A stretch of DNA of 25,962 bases from Clostridia bacterium (GTDB lineage: Bacteria > CBDUZB01 > JAGLHV01). The notes under the pieces were generated by a model. The model was not told the origin of the DNA and made no database searches. It saw nothing but the letters and a program-made list of their open reading frames with translations. Shown in pieces: positions 15,122 to 23,187 of the stretch. Location of the stretch: positions 1 to 25,962 of the forward strand of contig JAUVLC010000027.1 in assembly GCA_030595925.1 (NCBI GenBank), in the 5' to 3' direction. Within the stretch, counting starts at the first letter, position 1; every line of letters begins with the position of its first letter. The position numbers and the translations under genes were made by a program.

Positions 15122-15886
15122 ATGAGTGAGTTACCTATAATTATTTTTCGTTATAGCGGAAAATATGCCCATTTCAGACGACCATATACAAATGTTTCTT
15201 CGCTATCTTATCCGTTTCCACCGAGACCGACAATTGCTGGTCTTCTGGGCGCAATTCTTGGTGTTCCAAAAGATCTGGTTGCAGATACTTTTAGCGAGCA
15301 AAAACTAAAAGTTGCTATTTCAATTGAAAACCAAATCAAAACAATTACCCATGTTACAAACTTTAGACAGGATGGAATTGGTGGGATTGATTATGTTATC
15401 AAAAGACCAAAAAAGGACTGGAAGCCAAAAGAACTTAAGAACGTACCTGCTTATAATGAAGTTACACAAATTCCTATGGAGTTACTTGTAAATCCTTCTT
15501 ATTTGGTATATGTTCACATTAATTCAGATATGTTTGAAAAGTTGCTTTCCCGATTAAAAACAGAACGATTTGTTTATACTCCGTGTCTTGGTTTATCTGA
15601 ATTTTTGGCAAAGATTGAATACGTTGCTGATGATAAGGCAGGGGCTCTTAATGTAGGAGAATATGAGGTTAATTCAGTAATTCCAAAAGATGATTGTATA
15701 TTAGCAAGAGAAATGTTAATGCCGGAAAAACATCAGATTCAGGAATTGAAAGCACCATATTTAGGAACAGCCCAAAGGGAATTTACTTATAGAAGATATC
15801 TTGTAAATATGATTTGTGAATCCCTTCCTGTAAAGCTCAAAATACCATGTTATAAAGTCAATAATAAGATAATAAATTTTTTATAA
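15122..15886 (+). CDS. cas5: Type I-B Cas5 (Cas5h/Cas5b)
   Basis: Cas5 caps the 5' handle of the crRNA in Cascade. The N-terminal half shows the Cas5 RAMP pattern: FRYSGKYAHFRRPYTNVSSLSYPFPPRPTIAGLLGAILG, where the PPRPTIAGLLGAILG helix is diagnostic. A later GLSEFLAKIEYV matches the second conserved block. The 254-aa length is normal. It starts 3 bp after the cas7 stop and ends 8 bp before cas3, within one operon. Confidence 0.95.
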   Translation: MSELPIIIFRYSGKYAHFRRPYTNVSSLSYPFPPRPTIAGLLGAILGVPKDLVADTFSEQKLKVAISIENQIKTITHVTNFRQDGIGGIDYVIKRPKKDWKPKELKNVPAYNEVTQIPMELLVNPSYLVYVHINSDMFEKLLSRLKTERFVYTPCLGLSEFLAKIEYVADDKAGALNVGEYEVNSVIPKDDCILAREMLMPEKHQIQELKAPYLGTAQREFTYRRYLVNMICESLPVKLKIPCYKVNNKIINFL

Positions 15887-15894
15887 GGTAAGCT

Positions 15895-18324
15895 ATGAGT
15901 GAATCACTTATTTCGCATGCGCTAAATGAACCATTATATTTAAAAAATCATATTGAGCAAGTTATGAAAGCCTCAAAATATCTTGTTTCCAAAAAGCATC
16001 TTAATTTCAAAGGGCTTACTTCTGTTCAAATTGAAAAAATTATTATTTTAATCGCTGTATGCCATGATTTTGGTAAAAGTACTGTATTTTTTCAGGATTA
16101 TATTCGCTGTAAAATGAATGGACATGATTATGTCGGTAATGAAAGGGATAAGTCACATTCGCTCATTTCCGGGCTTTTTGGTTGGCACATGGCTGAAAAA
16201 TGGATTAAAAAAAATGAAAATATGGAAAATCGCTGGAAGGTTTTTCTTCCGTTCGCAGTGCTTACTGCAATTGCAGGACATCATGGTTCGTATAGTAGCA
16301 TTGAAGATATAATTAGTGCTATAAGTGAAGGGGTTGATTCATATCTTTTGCCAAAACAGATTGAAAACATTAAACATGAAATATTTTCATATTCCTTTGA
16401 AGAGTTTGATTTAAATGATGGCACTAATTTTAATTTAGACACAGTAAAACATATACAGAAACAATTAAGAAAATTTCATCGAGAATACCATAAAGAAATT
16501 TTGGAAAATCAGATAGAACAAAGAATATTCGGACTTTTATTGTATTCCATTCTTCTAGAATCGGATAAGGCATACCTTGCATCAGATAATCCGGAACAAT
16601 ATGAAAGAGAATCTATTGATATTCCGGATAATATTGTAGATAAATTTATTGAAGGTCTTGATAAAAGCGCAAAAATCAATGAGGAAAGAGAAAAAGCATA
16701 CTGTTCAACAACAGATGGGATAGAACAATTTCCTCTCATTGAACGGATTCATTCAGTAACGTTACCTACTGGATTAGGGAAAACGCTTTTAGCAGCATCA
16801 TGGGCAATCAAGCTTAGAACACGGCTACAAAAAAACGGAATAATTCCAAAATTAATTGTGTCACTTCCATTTTTATCTATAATTGAACAAACTGATAAAA
16901 TCTATAAAAAATTTCTAAATAATTTATATGAACATAGATTAGATCGACTTTATACCGCTAGTTATTCTATAGCAGACTTTGAGTATAAGGATGGCATTGA
17001 TAAGGAAGAAAGAAGTGATAACTCCGTTGACTTTTATTTATCAACATGGAATTCAGAAATTGTTGTTACAACATTTGACCAATTGCTTTATTCGATTTTT
17101 TCTTTAAAAGCAAAACATCTTATGCGGTTTCATAACCTTTTTGATTCAATCCTTATTTTCGACGAAATTCAGGCACTTCCGTCTGATTTATGGAAACCTT
17201 TTGAATTTTTCTTCAAAAAACTTGCAGAGGTTGGTAATACACATATTTTATTGATGTCCGCAACCCAACCTGACTTTTTCCCTGGAGCTATAGAAAGAGT
17301 CCCTGAGCATAGAGAATATTTTAATGATAAAAACAGAGTTAATTTAAATATTTGTTCAAAACAATTATCTATTAAAGATTTTATTGAAAATCTACCCCCA
17401 AAATTAAATGACCTTTATAACAGGTCAGTTATGATTGTCCTGAATACAAGAATGTCAAGCAAAAGTGTTTATAATTCTGTAAAACAGGCGATGAATAATG
17501 GAAGCATAAAAAAGCGGCCGTTAATTTATCTATCATCATATGTTACTCCGGCACAACGTATCAAAAGAATTGAACGTATACATAAATATATCAAGAAATG
17601 TAAAAATCCTTTAATAATTACAACTCAGTGTATAGAAGCTGGAGTAGATATTGATATAGATTATATTATCAGAGATTGGGCTCCGTTGGATTCAATTTTT
17701 CAAGTATGCGGGCGTTGCAACAGAAATGGAGAAAAAAGTCTGGGCATTGTAGAGATTGTAAAGTTATTGTCTGAAAATAACAAAGCATTTTCTTCATTAG
17801 TTTATGATGAAAAATTATTAGAAAGCACTGCTTTTAGCCTAAATAATAGTACTAATTTAACTGAAGACAAATTTTATGATTATGGGACAAAATATTTTCA
17901 ATATGTGCGGGAAAATTTAGGGCATTCTATAAAAGTTGTAGAGGCTTTTGCTAAATATTCGCACAAATATCAATATAATGGGCGGGAAGAAACAGTTAAT
18001 ATTAAAAAATTATTACGTGGAGATGAATGGCAAGAACAGTTTATTGTCTCTTCTTTTGATAATAAATTATCCGAAGATATTAAGGTTTCTTTGGCAATCG
18101 AGGATAGATGGAATAGACGATATGCTTTAAAGCGGATACGCAAAAGAATAATGGAAAATTCAATAAATGTTAAATTTAAAAAGTGGATGCCCAATAGTCC
18201 GGATAATTTTACTGATTACTCAATTGGTAAATTTAGGATATTAGATGAACAATTTTATGACAAAAAAGGTGTTGGCTTTAATGTTAATATAGCTGAGAAA
18301 GTAGGCGGACAAAAAATCATTTAA
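15895..18324 (+). CDS. cas3: Type I-B Cas3 nuclease-helicase
   Basis: Cas3 is recruited by Cascade after target binding and unwinds and degrades the DNA. The 809-aa product has the usual order. The N-terminal HD nuclease has CHDFGK (H57, D58) and GHHG (H129, H130). The SF2 helicase has LPTGLGKT (290-297), the DEIQ box in IFDEIQALPSDLWKP (D423, E424), LMSATQPD and the late motif TTQCIEAGVDIDIDYIIRDWAPLDSIFQVCGRCNR. All key residues are intact. ATG 15895 follows AAGGTAAGCT. Neighbours are cas5 (8 bp away) and cas6 (17 bp to its ATG). Confidence 0.96.
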   Translation: MSESLISHALNEPLYLKNHIEQVMKASKYLVSKKHLNFKGLTSVQIEKIIILIAVCHDFGKSTVFFQDYIRCKMNGHDYVGNERDKSHSLISGLFGWHMAEKWIKKNENMENRWKVFLPFAVLTAIAGHHGSYSSIEDIISAISEGVDSYLLPKQIENIKHEIFSYSFEEFDLNDGTNFNLDTVKHIQKQLRKFHREYHKEILENQIEQRIFGLLLYSILLESDKAYLASDNPEQYERESIDIPDNIVDKFIEGLDKSAKINEEREKAYCSTTDGIEQFPLIERIHSVTLPTGLGKTLLAASWAIKLRTRLQKNGIIPKLIVSLPFLSIIEQTDKIYKKFLNNLYEHRLDRLYTASYSIADFEYKDGIDKEERSDNSVDFYLSTWNSEIVVTTFDQLLYSIFSLKAKHLMRFHNLFDSILIFDEIQALPSDLWKPFEFFFKKLAEVGNTHILLMSATQPDFFPGAIERVPEHREYFNDKNRVNLNICSKQLSIKDFIENLPPKLNDLYNRSVMIVLNTRMSSKSVYNSVKQAMNNGSIKKRPLIYLSSYVTPAQRIKRIERIHKYIKKCKNPLIITTQCIEAGVDIDIDYIIRDWAPLDSIFQVCGRCNRNGEKSLGIVEIVKLLSENNKAFSSLVYDEKLLESTAFSLNNSTNLTEDKFYDYGTKYFQYVRENLGHSIKVVEAFAKYSHKYQYNGREETVNIKKLLRGDEWQEQFIVSSFDNKLSEDIKVSLAIEDRWNRRYALKRIRKRIMENSINVKFKKWMPNSPDNFTDYSIGKFRILDEQFYDKKGVGFNVNIAEKVGGQKII

Positions 18325-18341
18325 CTTTGCAGAGAGATAAT

Positions 18342-19031
18342 ATGAATATTGATGCCATATATCTTTGGTTGGGAACAGACACAAAACTATCTTCAAATTT
18401 TGCCGAAAAAGTGCGTGGTTTCATAGGCAAGAAGATGATTGAAGATACCAATATTCATAATCATGAAGCTGGTGGAAAATGTATTTACCGTTATCCTATA
18501 GTGCAATATAAAATACTTGATAAAATCCTTTTACTCATTGGAATTCAAGATGGAGTGGATTCGGTGTGGCAAATATTCGAAAATATTTCGAGACTTGATC
18601 TGGATAATAAGGAATATGAAATCTTAGACAAAAGATCATTTCTGAAACAGAACAGTTTAACATATGTTGATAAACATATATCCTACTATTTTCTTACCCC
18701 CTGGCTTGCGCTGAATGAAAAGAATTTCCCAAAGTATCAGAATCTGAAAAATTGGAAAGAAAAGAAAGAATTTTTGGCAAAAATTTTAATCGGCAATATT
18801 ATTTCTATGTCAAAAAGCCTTGGTTATACTGTGCCGGAGCCTATTATGATAGAGATTGATAACCTTAAAGAAGTTAAGACATCACTTAAAGGCACTCCCA
18901 TGCTCGGTTTTTTTGGTGCTTTTTCCGTTAATTTTGCTATTCCTGATTATTTTGGCATTGGTAAATCTGTTTCCCGGGGATTTGGGACGATAGTCAGAAG
19001 TCAGAAGACAGACAAAAGACAGTGTCAGTGA
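18342..19031 (+). CDS. cas6: Cas6 crRNA-processing endonuclease, repeat-altered C-terminus
   Basis: Cas6 cuts pre-crRNA within each repeat to leave an 8-nt 5' handle. The 229-aa product carries the C-terminal Gly-rich RNA-binding loop FGIGKSVSRGFGTIV (204-218) after GTPMLGFFGAFSVNFAIPDY, as in Cas6 families of the I-B type. H39 or H41 is a possible catalytic His. ATG 18342 is preferred to TTG 18327, though the site before it (AGAGAGATAA) is weak. The last 12 residues, ending in R-Q-C-Q, and the TGA stop come from the AGACAG/GTGTCAGTGA repeat array that begins at about 18991, so the natural C-terminus may have been replaced right after the Gly-loop. Confidence 0.85.
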   Translation: MNIDAIYLWLGTDTKLSSNFAEKVRGFIGKKMIEDTNIHNHEAGGKCIYRYPIVQYKILDKILLLIGIQDGVDSVWQIFENISRLDLDNKEYEILDKRSFLKQNSLTYVDKHISYYFLTPWLALNEKNFPKYQNLKNWKEKKEFLAKILIGNIISMSKSLGYTVPEPIMIEIDNLKEVKTSLKGTPMLGFFGAFSVNFAIPDYFGIGKSVSRGFGTIVRSQKTDKRQCQ

Positions 19032-19160
19032 AGAGACAGTGTCAGTGAAGAGACAGAAAACAGACAGAAAAGACAGTGTCAGTGAAAAGACAATAAGACA
19101 AAGAAAAGAAAACAGACAAAAGACAGTGTCTGTGAACAGTGTCAGTGTCAGCAAAAGGCA
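18991..19160 (+). repeat. Period-7 AGACAG/GTGTCAGTGA repeat array R1
   Basis: This run of degenerate 7-mers (AGACAGA, AAGACAG, GTGTCAGTGA) overlaps the cas6 3' end. It shares with arrays R2 and R3 an AGTGTCAGCAAAAGGC block (here 19144-19159) and a longer GTGAAAAGACAATAAGACAAAG-type block. It is a real homologous repeat, not only low-complexity DNA. Confidence 0.85.
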
Positions 19161-19297
19161 GTTGCCAGAGCTTAGAAGGCAGAGCATAAAGCTTTGCAGT
19201 TCAGCGGCAAGTGGTATAGGAGTGAAATATTTGTACAAGGGAAATTAGTTACCATACAAAATGATAAAAAACATCAAAAATGTTAGGTAAAAATATA
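19161..19297. other. Spacer between array R1 and the TA-like promoter
   Basis: There is no convincing gene. Two frames over 19160-19275 look protein-like (ALQFSGKWYRSEIFVQGKLVTIQND in one, ASGIGVKYLYKGN in another) and could be a remnant, but I cannot place them. Confidence 0.35.
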
Positions 19298-19348
19298 TTG
19301 ACATTTATTACCTAACAAATTATAGTATATAGTATTATGTTAGGTAAT
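19282..19348 (+). promoter_or_regulatory. Operator: three GTTAGGTAA half-sites over the promoter
   Basis: A perfect 10-bp inverted repeat, ATTACCTAAC (19307-19316) and GTTAGGTAAT (19339-19348), straddles the -10 element. A third half-site, GTTAGGTAA, sits upstream of the -35 at 19282-19290. This layout predicts repression by a dimeric DNA-binding protein, probably the antitoxin-like first gene product, as in self-regulated toxin-antitoxin operons. Confidence 0.75.
19298..19326 (+). promoter_or_regulatory. Strong sigma-70 promoter of the DUF6788/NTase pair
   Basis: TTGACA (19298-19303) and TATAGT (19321-19326) are separated by exactly 17 nt. The start region then falls close to the ATG at 19359, which has AGGAG at 19349-19353. 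Confidence 0.8.
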
Positions 19349-19358
19349 AGGAGTAAAT

Positions 19359-19679
19359 ATGCGTGGAGTAATAAAAGGTGTTTTGGCTGAGGAACTTGAG
19401 AATTCACTTCGTATGAAGAAAGAATATGAAAAAGCTTTGAAAAATTTGCCTGAGGGATGTCTATCTATGAAAAAGATTTCCGGTCATAACTATTATTATT
19501 TGGTGAAAAGAATAGGTGAAAAAGTAAAGTATATCTATAAGGGTAAAATTTCTGAAGCAGAAAGAAAGAAATATGAAGAAGCTAAAATTCTTAGAGCTAA
19601 ATATAGAAAACTTTTATCACAGGTTAAAAAACAAATCAGATTTTTAAAAGGGTCTTTACGTGGAAAAGAAGCAATATGA
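19359..19679 (+). CDS. DUF6788-like partner of nucleotidyltransferase (antitoxin-like)
   Basis: This is a 106-aa basic, helical protein. The first part (MRGVIKGVLAEELENSLRMKKEYEKALKNLPEGCL) is predicted helix. It is followed by a small YYYLVKRIGEKVKYIYKGK strand pair and a C-terminal coiled region EAKILRAKYRKLLSQVKKQIRFLK. Small proteins of this layout (DUF6788-like, from memory) often precede AbiEii-type nucleotidyltransferases. AGGAG at 19349-19353 supports ATG 19359. It overlaps the next gene by 20 bp, so the two are coupled. The operator in front suggests it represses its own promoter. The function as antitoxin and repressor is inferred. Confidence 0.75.
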   Translation: MRGVIKGVLAEELENSLRMKKEYEKALKNLPEGCLSMKKISGHNYYYLVKRIGEKVKYIYKGKISEAERKKYEEAKILRAKYRKLLSQVKKQIRFLKGSLRGKEAI

Positions 19680-20463
19680 ACTATGTCTTGAAATTTTAAA
19701 GCGGTTTAATAAAGCCGGGATAATAGATAATTTTATTCTTATAGGCAGTTGGTGCATATATTTTTATAAAGAATATTTTTCCAGTATTCCATATATTGAG
19801 CAAATTACTATCAGGACCAGGGATATATATTTTTTGATAAATAAGCCTGTAAGTATAAAACAGGAAATCGATGTGCCGGAACTTCTTAAAGATTTGGGTT
19901 ACATTACGATTTTTAGTGGTAATAGGGGTTACCTTAAACTCAATCATCCGGACTTGATAGTTGAATTCTTAGTTCCTGAGAAAGGCAAAGGGACGGATAA
20001 ACCTTATCCTCTGCCTAAATTAGGGATTAATGCAACAGCCTTAAGGTTCCTTAATTTTTTATCCTCAAATACTATTAAGGTTAAAGTGGATAATTTTTAT
20101 TTGACTTTGCCTCATCCGGCCAATTTTGCATTACACAAGTTAATTATATTCCAGAGAAGGTTGAAGGAAGAAAAGGCGATAAAAGACAGAAATACTGCCG
20201 TTGAAATTTTGAAGACATTGATTAATAAGGGCGAGTTGGATATTATTAAAAATGTTTTCAATACAGTTCCTTTAAAGTGGCAGAATAAAATTATTAAAGG
20301 ATTGGAATTGGCTGAAGAGCATAATATTATAAAGGTTTTAAAGCAGACAACAGATAACGACAGTGTCTGTGTCGGTGAACAGACAGATGACAGAGGACAG
20401 AAGACAGACAAAAGACAAAAGACAAAAGACAGTGTCTGTGAAAAACTGTGTCAGTGTCAGTGA
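19660..20463 (+). CDS. AbiEii-like nucleotidyltransferase, catalytic Asp replaced
   Basis: This 267-aa protein belongs to a nucleotidyltransferase family. It has ILIGSWCIYFY (G29, S30) and RTRDIYFLI (52-60), where the usual pattern is RTRDIDFLI, so the second metal-binding Asp is Tyr57 here. A single base change (GAT to TAT) would explain it. The third acid could be E102 in LIVEFLVP. The protein may be inactive as an enzyme. GTG 19660 is the start, with AAAAGGG 7 nt upstream, inside the end of the partner gene. About 40 C-terminal residues (229-267, ending in C-Q-C-Q) and the stop come from repeat array R2, so the native tail was lost or extended. Confidence 0.8.
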   Translation: MEKKQYELCLEILKRFNKAGIIDNFILIGSWCIYFYKEYFSSIPYIEQITIRTRDIYFLINKPVSIKQEIDVPELLKDLGYITIFSGNRGYLKLNHPDLIVEFLVPEKGKGTDKPYPLPKLGINATALRFLNFLSSNTIKVKVDNFYLTLPHPANFALHKLIIFQRRLKEEKAIKDRNTAVEILKTLINKGELDIIKNVFNTVPLKWQNKIIKGLELAEEHNIIKVLKQTTDNDSVCVGEQTDDRGQKTDKRQKTKDSVCEKLCQCQ

Positions 20464-20626
20464 AAAGACAATGAGACAAAGAACAGAAAACAGAGGATAG
20501 AGGATAGAGGATAGAAGAAAAGGATAGTGTCAGCAAAAGGCTGTGTCAGAAGACAGAAAGTCAGACAACAGAAAACAGAAAAAAGACAACAGAATACAGA
20601 AGACAGAGGGCAGAAAGAGAACAGTG
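20344..20626 (+). repeat. Period-7 AGACAG/GTGTCAGTGA repeat array R2
   Basis: This is the longest of the three arrays. It starts inside the nucleotidyltransferase gene. It contains the shared AGTGTCAGCAAAAGGC block (20526-20541), a GTGTCAGTGAAAAGACAATGAGAC block near 20452, and runs such as GAGGATAGAGGATAGAGGATAG. Confidence 0.85.
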
Positions 20627-20719
20627 AAAATTAGCTATTGCATTCCCAACGCACATATTATGTAATATGTGTATTAATAAGTAACAATTTATATTTAGAA
20701 GGGAATATATCAATAAAGA

Positions 20720-21055
20720 ATGTCTTATAAAGGACGGCTTTTAGAAAATATTGTTGCCGTTGAATTAAAACGCAGAAGCTATAGGGAAAGATTGGAGATT
20801 TTCTATTGGGATAATTATAATGTTGAGTGTGATTTTATTGTAAAAAAGATGAAAAAGATTATTATGGCATATCAGGTCTGCAATGAAATTACTATGAATA
20901 ATAAAGAAAGAGAAATATCCGGCTTGATAACTGCGATGAAAGAATTCAAGTTAAAGAATGGGATTATCCTTACTTCTTCACAAGAGGAAGAAATTAACCT
21001 TGATGATTTTAAGATAAATGTAATTCCTATATGGAAATGGCTTTTATGTGAATAG
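20720..21055 (+). pseudogene. C-terminal fragment of a DUF4143 AAA+ ATPase
   Basis: The 111-aa frame matches the C-terminal DUF4143 domain of the large family of ATP-binding proteins: GRLLENIVAVELKRR, IFYWDNYNVECDFIV, AYQVCNEI, KEREISGLITAMKEF, and the ending VIPIWKWLL. The AAA+ ATPase half, about 250 residues, is missing, and a stop lies in frame just before the ATG. So it is a truncated remnant whose front was lost, probably where array R2 now ends. Confidence 0.75.
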
Positions 21056-21072
21056 AAACCATGATAATTTGG

Positions 21073-21176
21073 AAAGGCACTCCCTCCTCGGATTTCTCGG
21101 AACATTCTTGGTTAATTTTAAAATCCCGTATTACTGGGAAGTTGGTTTCGAGGGGACAGGGAAAAACAAAGGTTAG
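21073..21176 (+). pseudogene. C-terminal fragment of a second cas6
   Basis: The bases AAAGGCACTCCC and the frame after a 1-nt gap read LGFLGTFLVNFKIPYYWEVGFEGTGKNKG. They parallel KGTPMLGFFGAFSVNFAIPDYFGIGKS of the full cas6 at 18342-19031. The Gly-rich loop itself has decayed and a stop follows. It is a diverged copy rather than a recent duplicate, since the DNA matches only in part. Confidence 0.6.
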
Positions 21177-21288
21177 GTATTTGTCAAGTATAGACAAAAG
21201 AATCCTGTAAATGGTAACTCACTTTTTGTTCATTGAAATTAAAAGAAAAATATAAACTTAAAAAAATGATTTTAGGAGGAATAAATAG

Positions 21289-22761
21289 ATGTCTAATGAT
21301 ACAGCTGAAGTAGCAAATATATATATGTCAAAGTTAGTGAAATTTATGACGGATGATCCAATGCTAATAAAGGAACTCGAAAGAGTTGATCGCGAATTTC
21401 CTTTGCTGAATATAGAAGAGACAGCGCGAAAAATAACAATATTTGATTGGTTCATTTTCGATTATAAATTAAAAGCTATTGAGAAAATACCTTTGGATTA
21501 TTTTATAGAATTAAACACAGATATGTCTGACAAAGAAAAAGAAATATATGAAACCTTCCGGCAAAATGTTTATGGTTTTTTTGAAATAAAAGCAATAAAA
21601 ATGGGTAAGGAAATGGTTTTAATTGATCTTTTTGATAAAAAAAAATATTGGGTTTGGGATAGAACATCTACACAAAATTTTTTAAAGAATCAATGCATTT
21701 TTACGCGAGTGCTTCCTTATCAAGACCATTATATTTTATCTGGGGTGGTCAATGCGTTTCCTTTAGAAGCAACTTATATGTTAAGGCTTGGTTATAAAAG
21801 AATACGTGAAAATAAACTTAATACCAGGATTACTCCTAAAGAAGTCGCTAAGATTTTTTCTTCTTTTGAAAAAGAAAAAAAACCACAAAAACTGGATTTA
21901 GATACACTCAAAGAAAGATTGGAAAGGAAATTAAAAAATATAGGTTTATTAAATATTACTTCCTTAAATATAATAGAAATGTTTAATAAAAATATGGATC
22001 CGTGTAAGGTCTTTAAAGAGTTTAATGAAAAGGCTATTTTCCCTGATGAAAAAGATGCAGATCGTTTTTTAGATCTTTTAATTGCTTTTTGGAATAAAGT
22101 ACCTCAGCAGAGGCTGGGAGGTGTTTCTCCCGAGGATAAAAGTAAGATTTATTGTCGTGGATTTCAGGAGAAGGTCTTAATAAAAGAACTTATGGCATAT
22201 TTACAGAATGTAATTAAACCAAATGTTTATGCCAATAAAAAAGCTTTAGATAGAGCTGTTGTTGAAATTCAAAAAAAATGGTTGAATACCAAAAATCCTG
22301 AATTGGATGGAATGTGCCCGGGAAAGATTATTCTTGAAGAAAGGAAAAGATTAGGTAATCCACTAAAAAAAATTGAAATGAAGGTAGTTTTCCAATCTAT
22401 ACCGATAACTACTCAAAAAGAGAAGGAAATAGAAGAATTATTTAATACATCGCTTAATTTAACTAAAGTTGGTTGTTACAAAGAAGCGGTTGAAAAATAT
22501 AAATGCTATTTGGAATTTTTTCCTGAAAATTATATTGCCTGGGGTAATATTGGAATGCTTTATGGACTTCTTCTTAATCGGAAAAAAGCTCTTAAATGTG
22601 TACGTAAGGCGTTATCTCTCAATCCTAATTACAAGATAGCAAAAGATAATTTGGAAGTATTAGAGAATGTAAGCAGAGAACATTTGAAGAATTTAGCAAA
22701 AAACAAAAAGATACGGTGGTTAAAAAAAAACATCCCCGCTCGTAGGGGGGATAGAGGGTAA
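21289..22761 (+). CDS. Uncharacterised protein with C-terminal TPR repeats
   Basis: This is a 490-aa soluble protein. The N-terminal third (about 20-185) has ITIFDWFIFDYKL, FRQNVYGFFEI, LIDLFDKKKYWV and FTRVLPYQDHYILSGVV, a pattern I recall from uncharacterised bacterial proteins that sit with SEC-C or TPR modules. The middle has WLNTKNPELDGMCPGKIILEERKRLGNP. The end (about 383-455) has two TPR-like units, YKEAVEKYKCYLEFFPENYIAW and KALKCVRKALSLNPNYKIA. The AGGAGGA site at 21274-21280 is strong. The last 10 residues (IPARRGDRG) are written by a dispersed repeat (CCCCGCTCGTAGGGGGG). Position inside the cas locus makes an accessory defence role possible but unproven. Confidence 0.75.
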   Translation: MSNDTAEVANIYMSKLVKFMTDDPMLIKELERVDREFPLLNIEETARKITIFDWFIFDYKLKAIEKIPLDYFIELNTDMSDKEKEIYETFRQNVYGFFEIKAIKMGKEMVLIDLFDKKKYWVWDRTSTQNFLKNQCIFTRVLPYQDHYILSGVVNAFPLEATYMLRLGYKRIRENKLNTRITPKEVAKIFSSFEKEKKPQKLDLDTLKERLERKLKNIGLLNITSLNIIEMFNKNMDPCKVFKEFNEKAIFPDEKDADRFLDLLIAFWNKVPQQRLGGVSPEDKSKIYCRGFQEKVLIKELMAYLQNVIKPNVYANKKALDRAVVEIQKKWLNTKNPELDGMCPGKIILEERKRLGNPLKKIEMKVVFQSIPITTQKEKEIEELFNTSLNLTKVGCYKEAVEKYKCYLEFFPENYIAWGNIGMLYGLLLNRKKALKCVRKALSLNPNYKIAKDNLEVLENVSREHLKNLAKNKKIRWLKKNIPARRGDRG

Positions 22762-23187
22762 ACTTTCACATAGTGTTACTATTTGCCAAGTAGTGTCAAA
22801 AAAGTATGAAGGAAATGACAAATAATTTTCCCCTTTTTCAAAGGGGGAAGAAAGCATAGTGCATTCTTTTAAAAAAAAAGGGGGGGGAGATGGTAAAAAG
22901 ATGAGAAGATAGTGCCTGTGTCAGTACAGTGTTAGAAATAGAAAAGAATTGACGAAGGGAAAAACAGGAAAATAATTGTTAAAATTAAATATTCGAAAGA
23001 GTTGTTAAAATAGTATATACCATCTTTGCAGATATGCTAAAAAAGTATAGATAATTTTGAAAATAATTGTAGGTAGGAAATATATTCGTCATTTGTTATT
23101 GTTGTTGTTTTAAATAATAACCCTGCTAAAATTTAGACAAAGAAAATAAAAGAGGATTAAAAAGTTGAATAAATAAGGGAATAAAAT
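22762..23187. other. Gene-free spacer upstream of cas1
   Basis: It contains the palindrome TTCCCCTTT...AAAGGGGGAA (22828-22849), a partial GTGTCAGTACAGTGTTAG piece of the period-7 repeat near 22920, and AT-rich DNA. TTGACG near 22955 has no clear -10 partner. Nothing else is recognised. Confidence 0.5.

Noticed and set aside
18991-19160. Possible CRISPR array in the GTGTCAGTGA repeats
   Set aside because: There is no constant repeat with unique spacers. The units are degenerate 7-mers and the sequence does not resemble the type I-B repeat at the right edge.
18882-19238. Minus-strand open frame over the cas6 end and array R1
   Set aside because: Its Leu/Ser/Cys/Phe-rich composition is the complement of the repeat. 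The same artefact appears over R2 and R3.
19039-19248. Open frame of 69 codons downstream of cas6
   Set aside because: It mostly translates repeat array R1. Simple AGACAG-type repeats stay open in several frames by chance.
22828-22849. Possible terminator after the TPR gene
   Set aside because: The hairpin has no following T-run on the plus strand, and the same palindrome type occurs elsewhere as a dispersed repeat.
22955-22981. Promoter upstream of cas1 (TTGACG)
   Set aside because: No TATAAT-like hexamer at a 16-18 nt distance.
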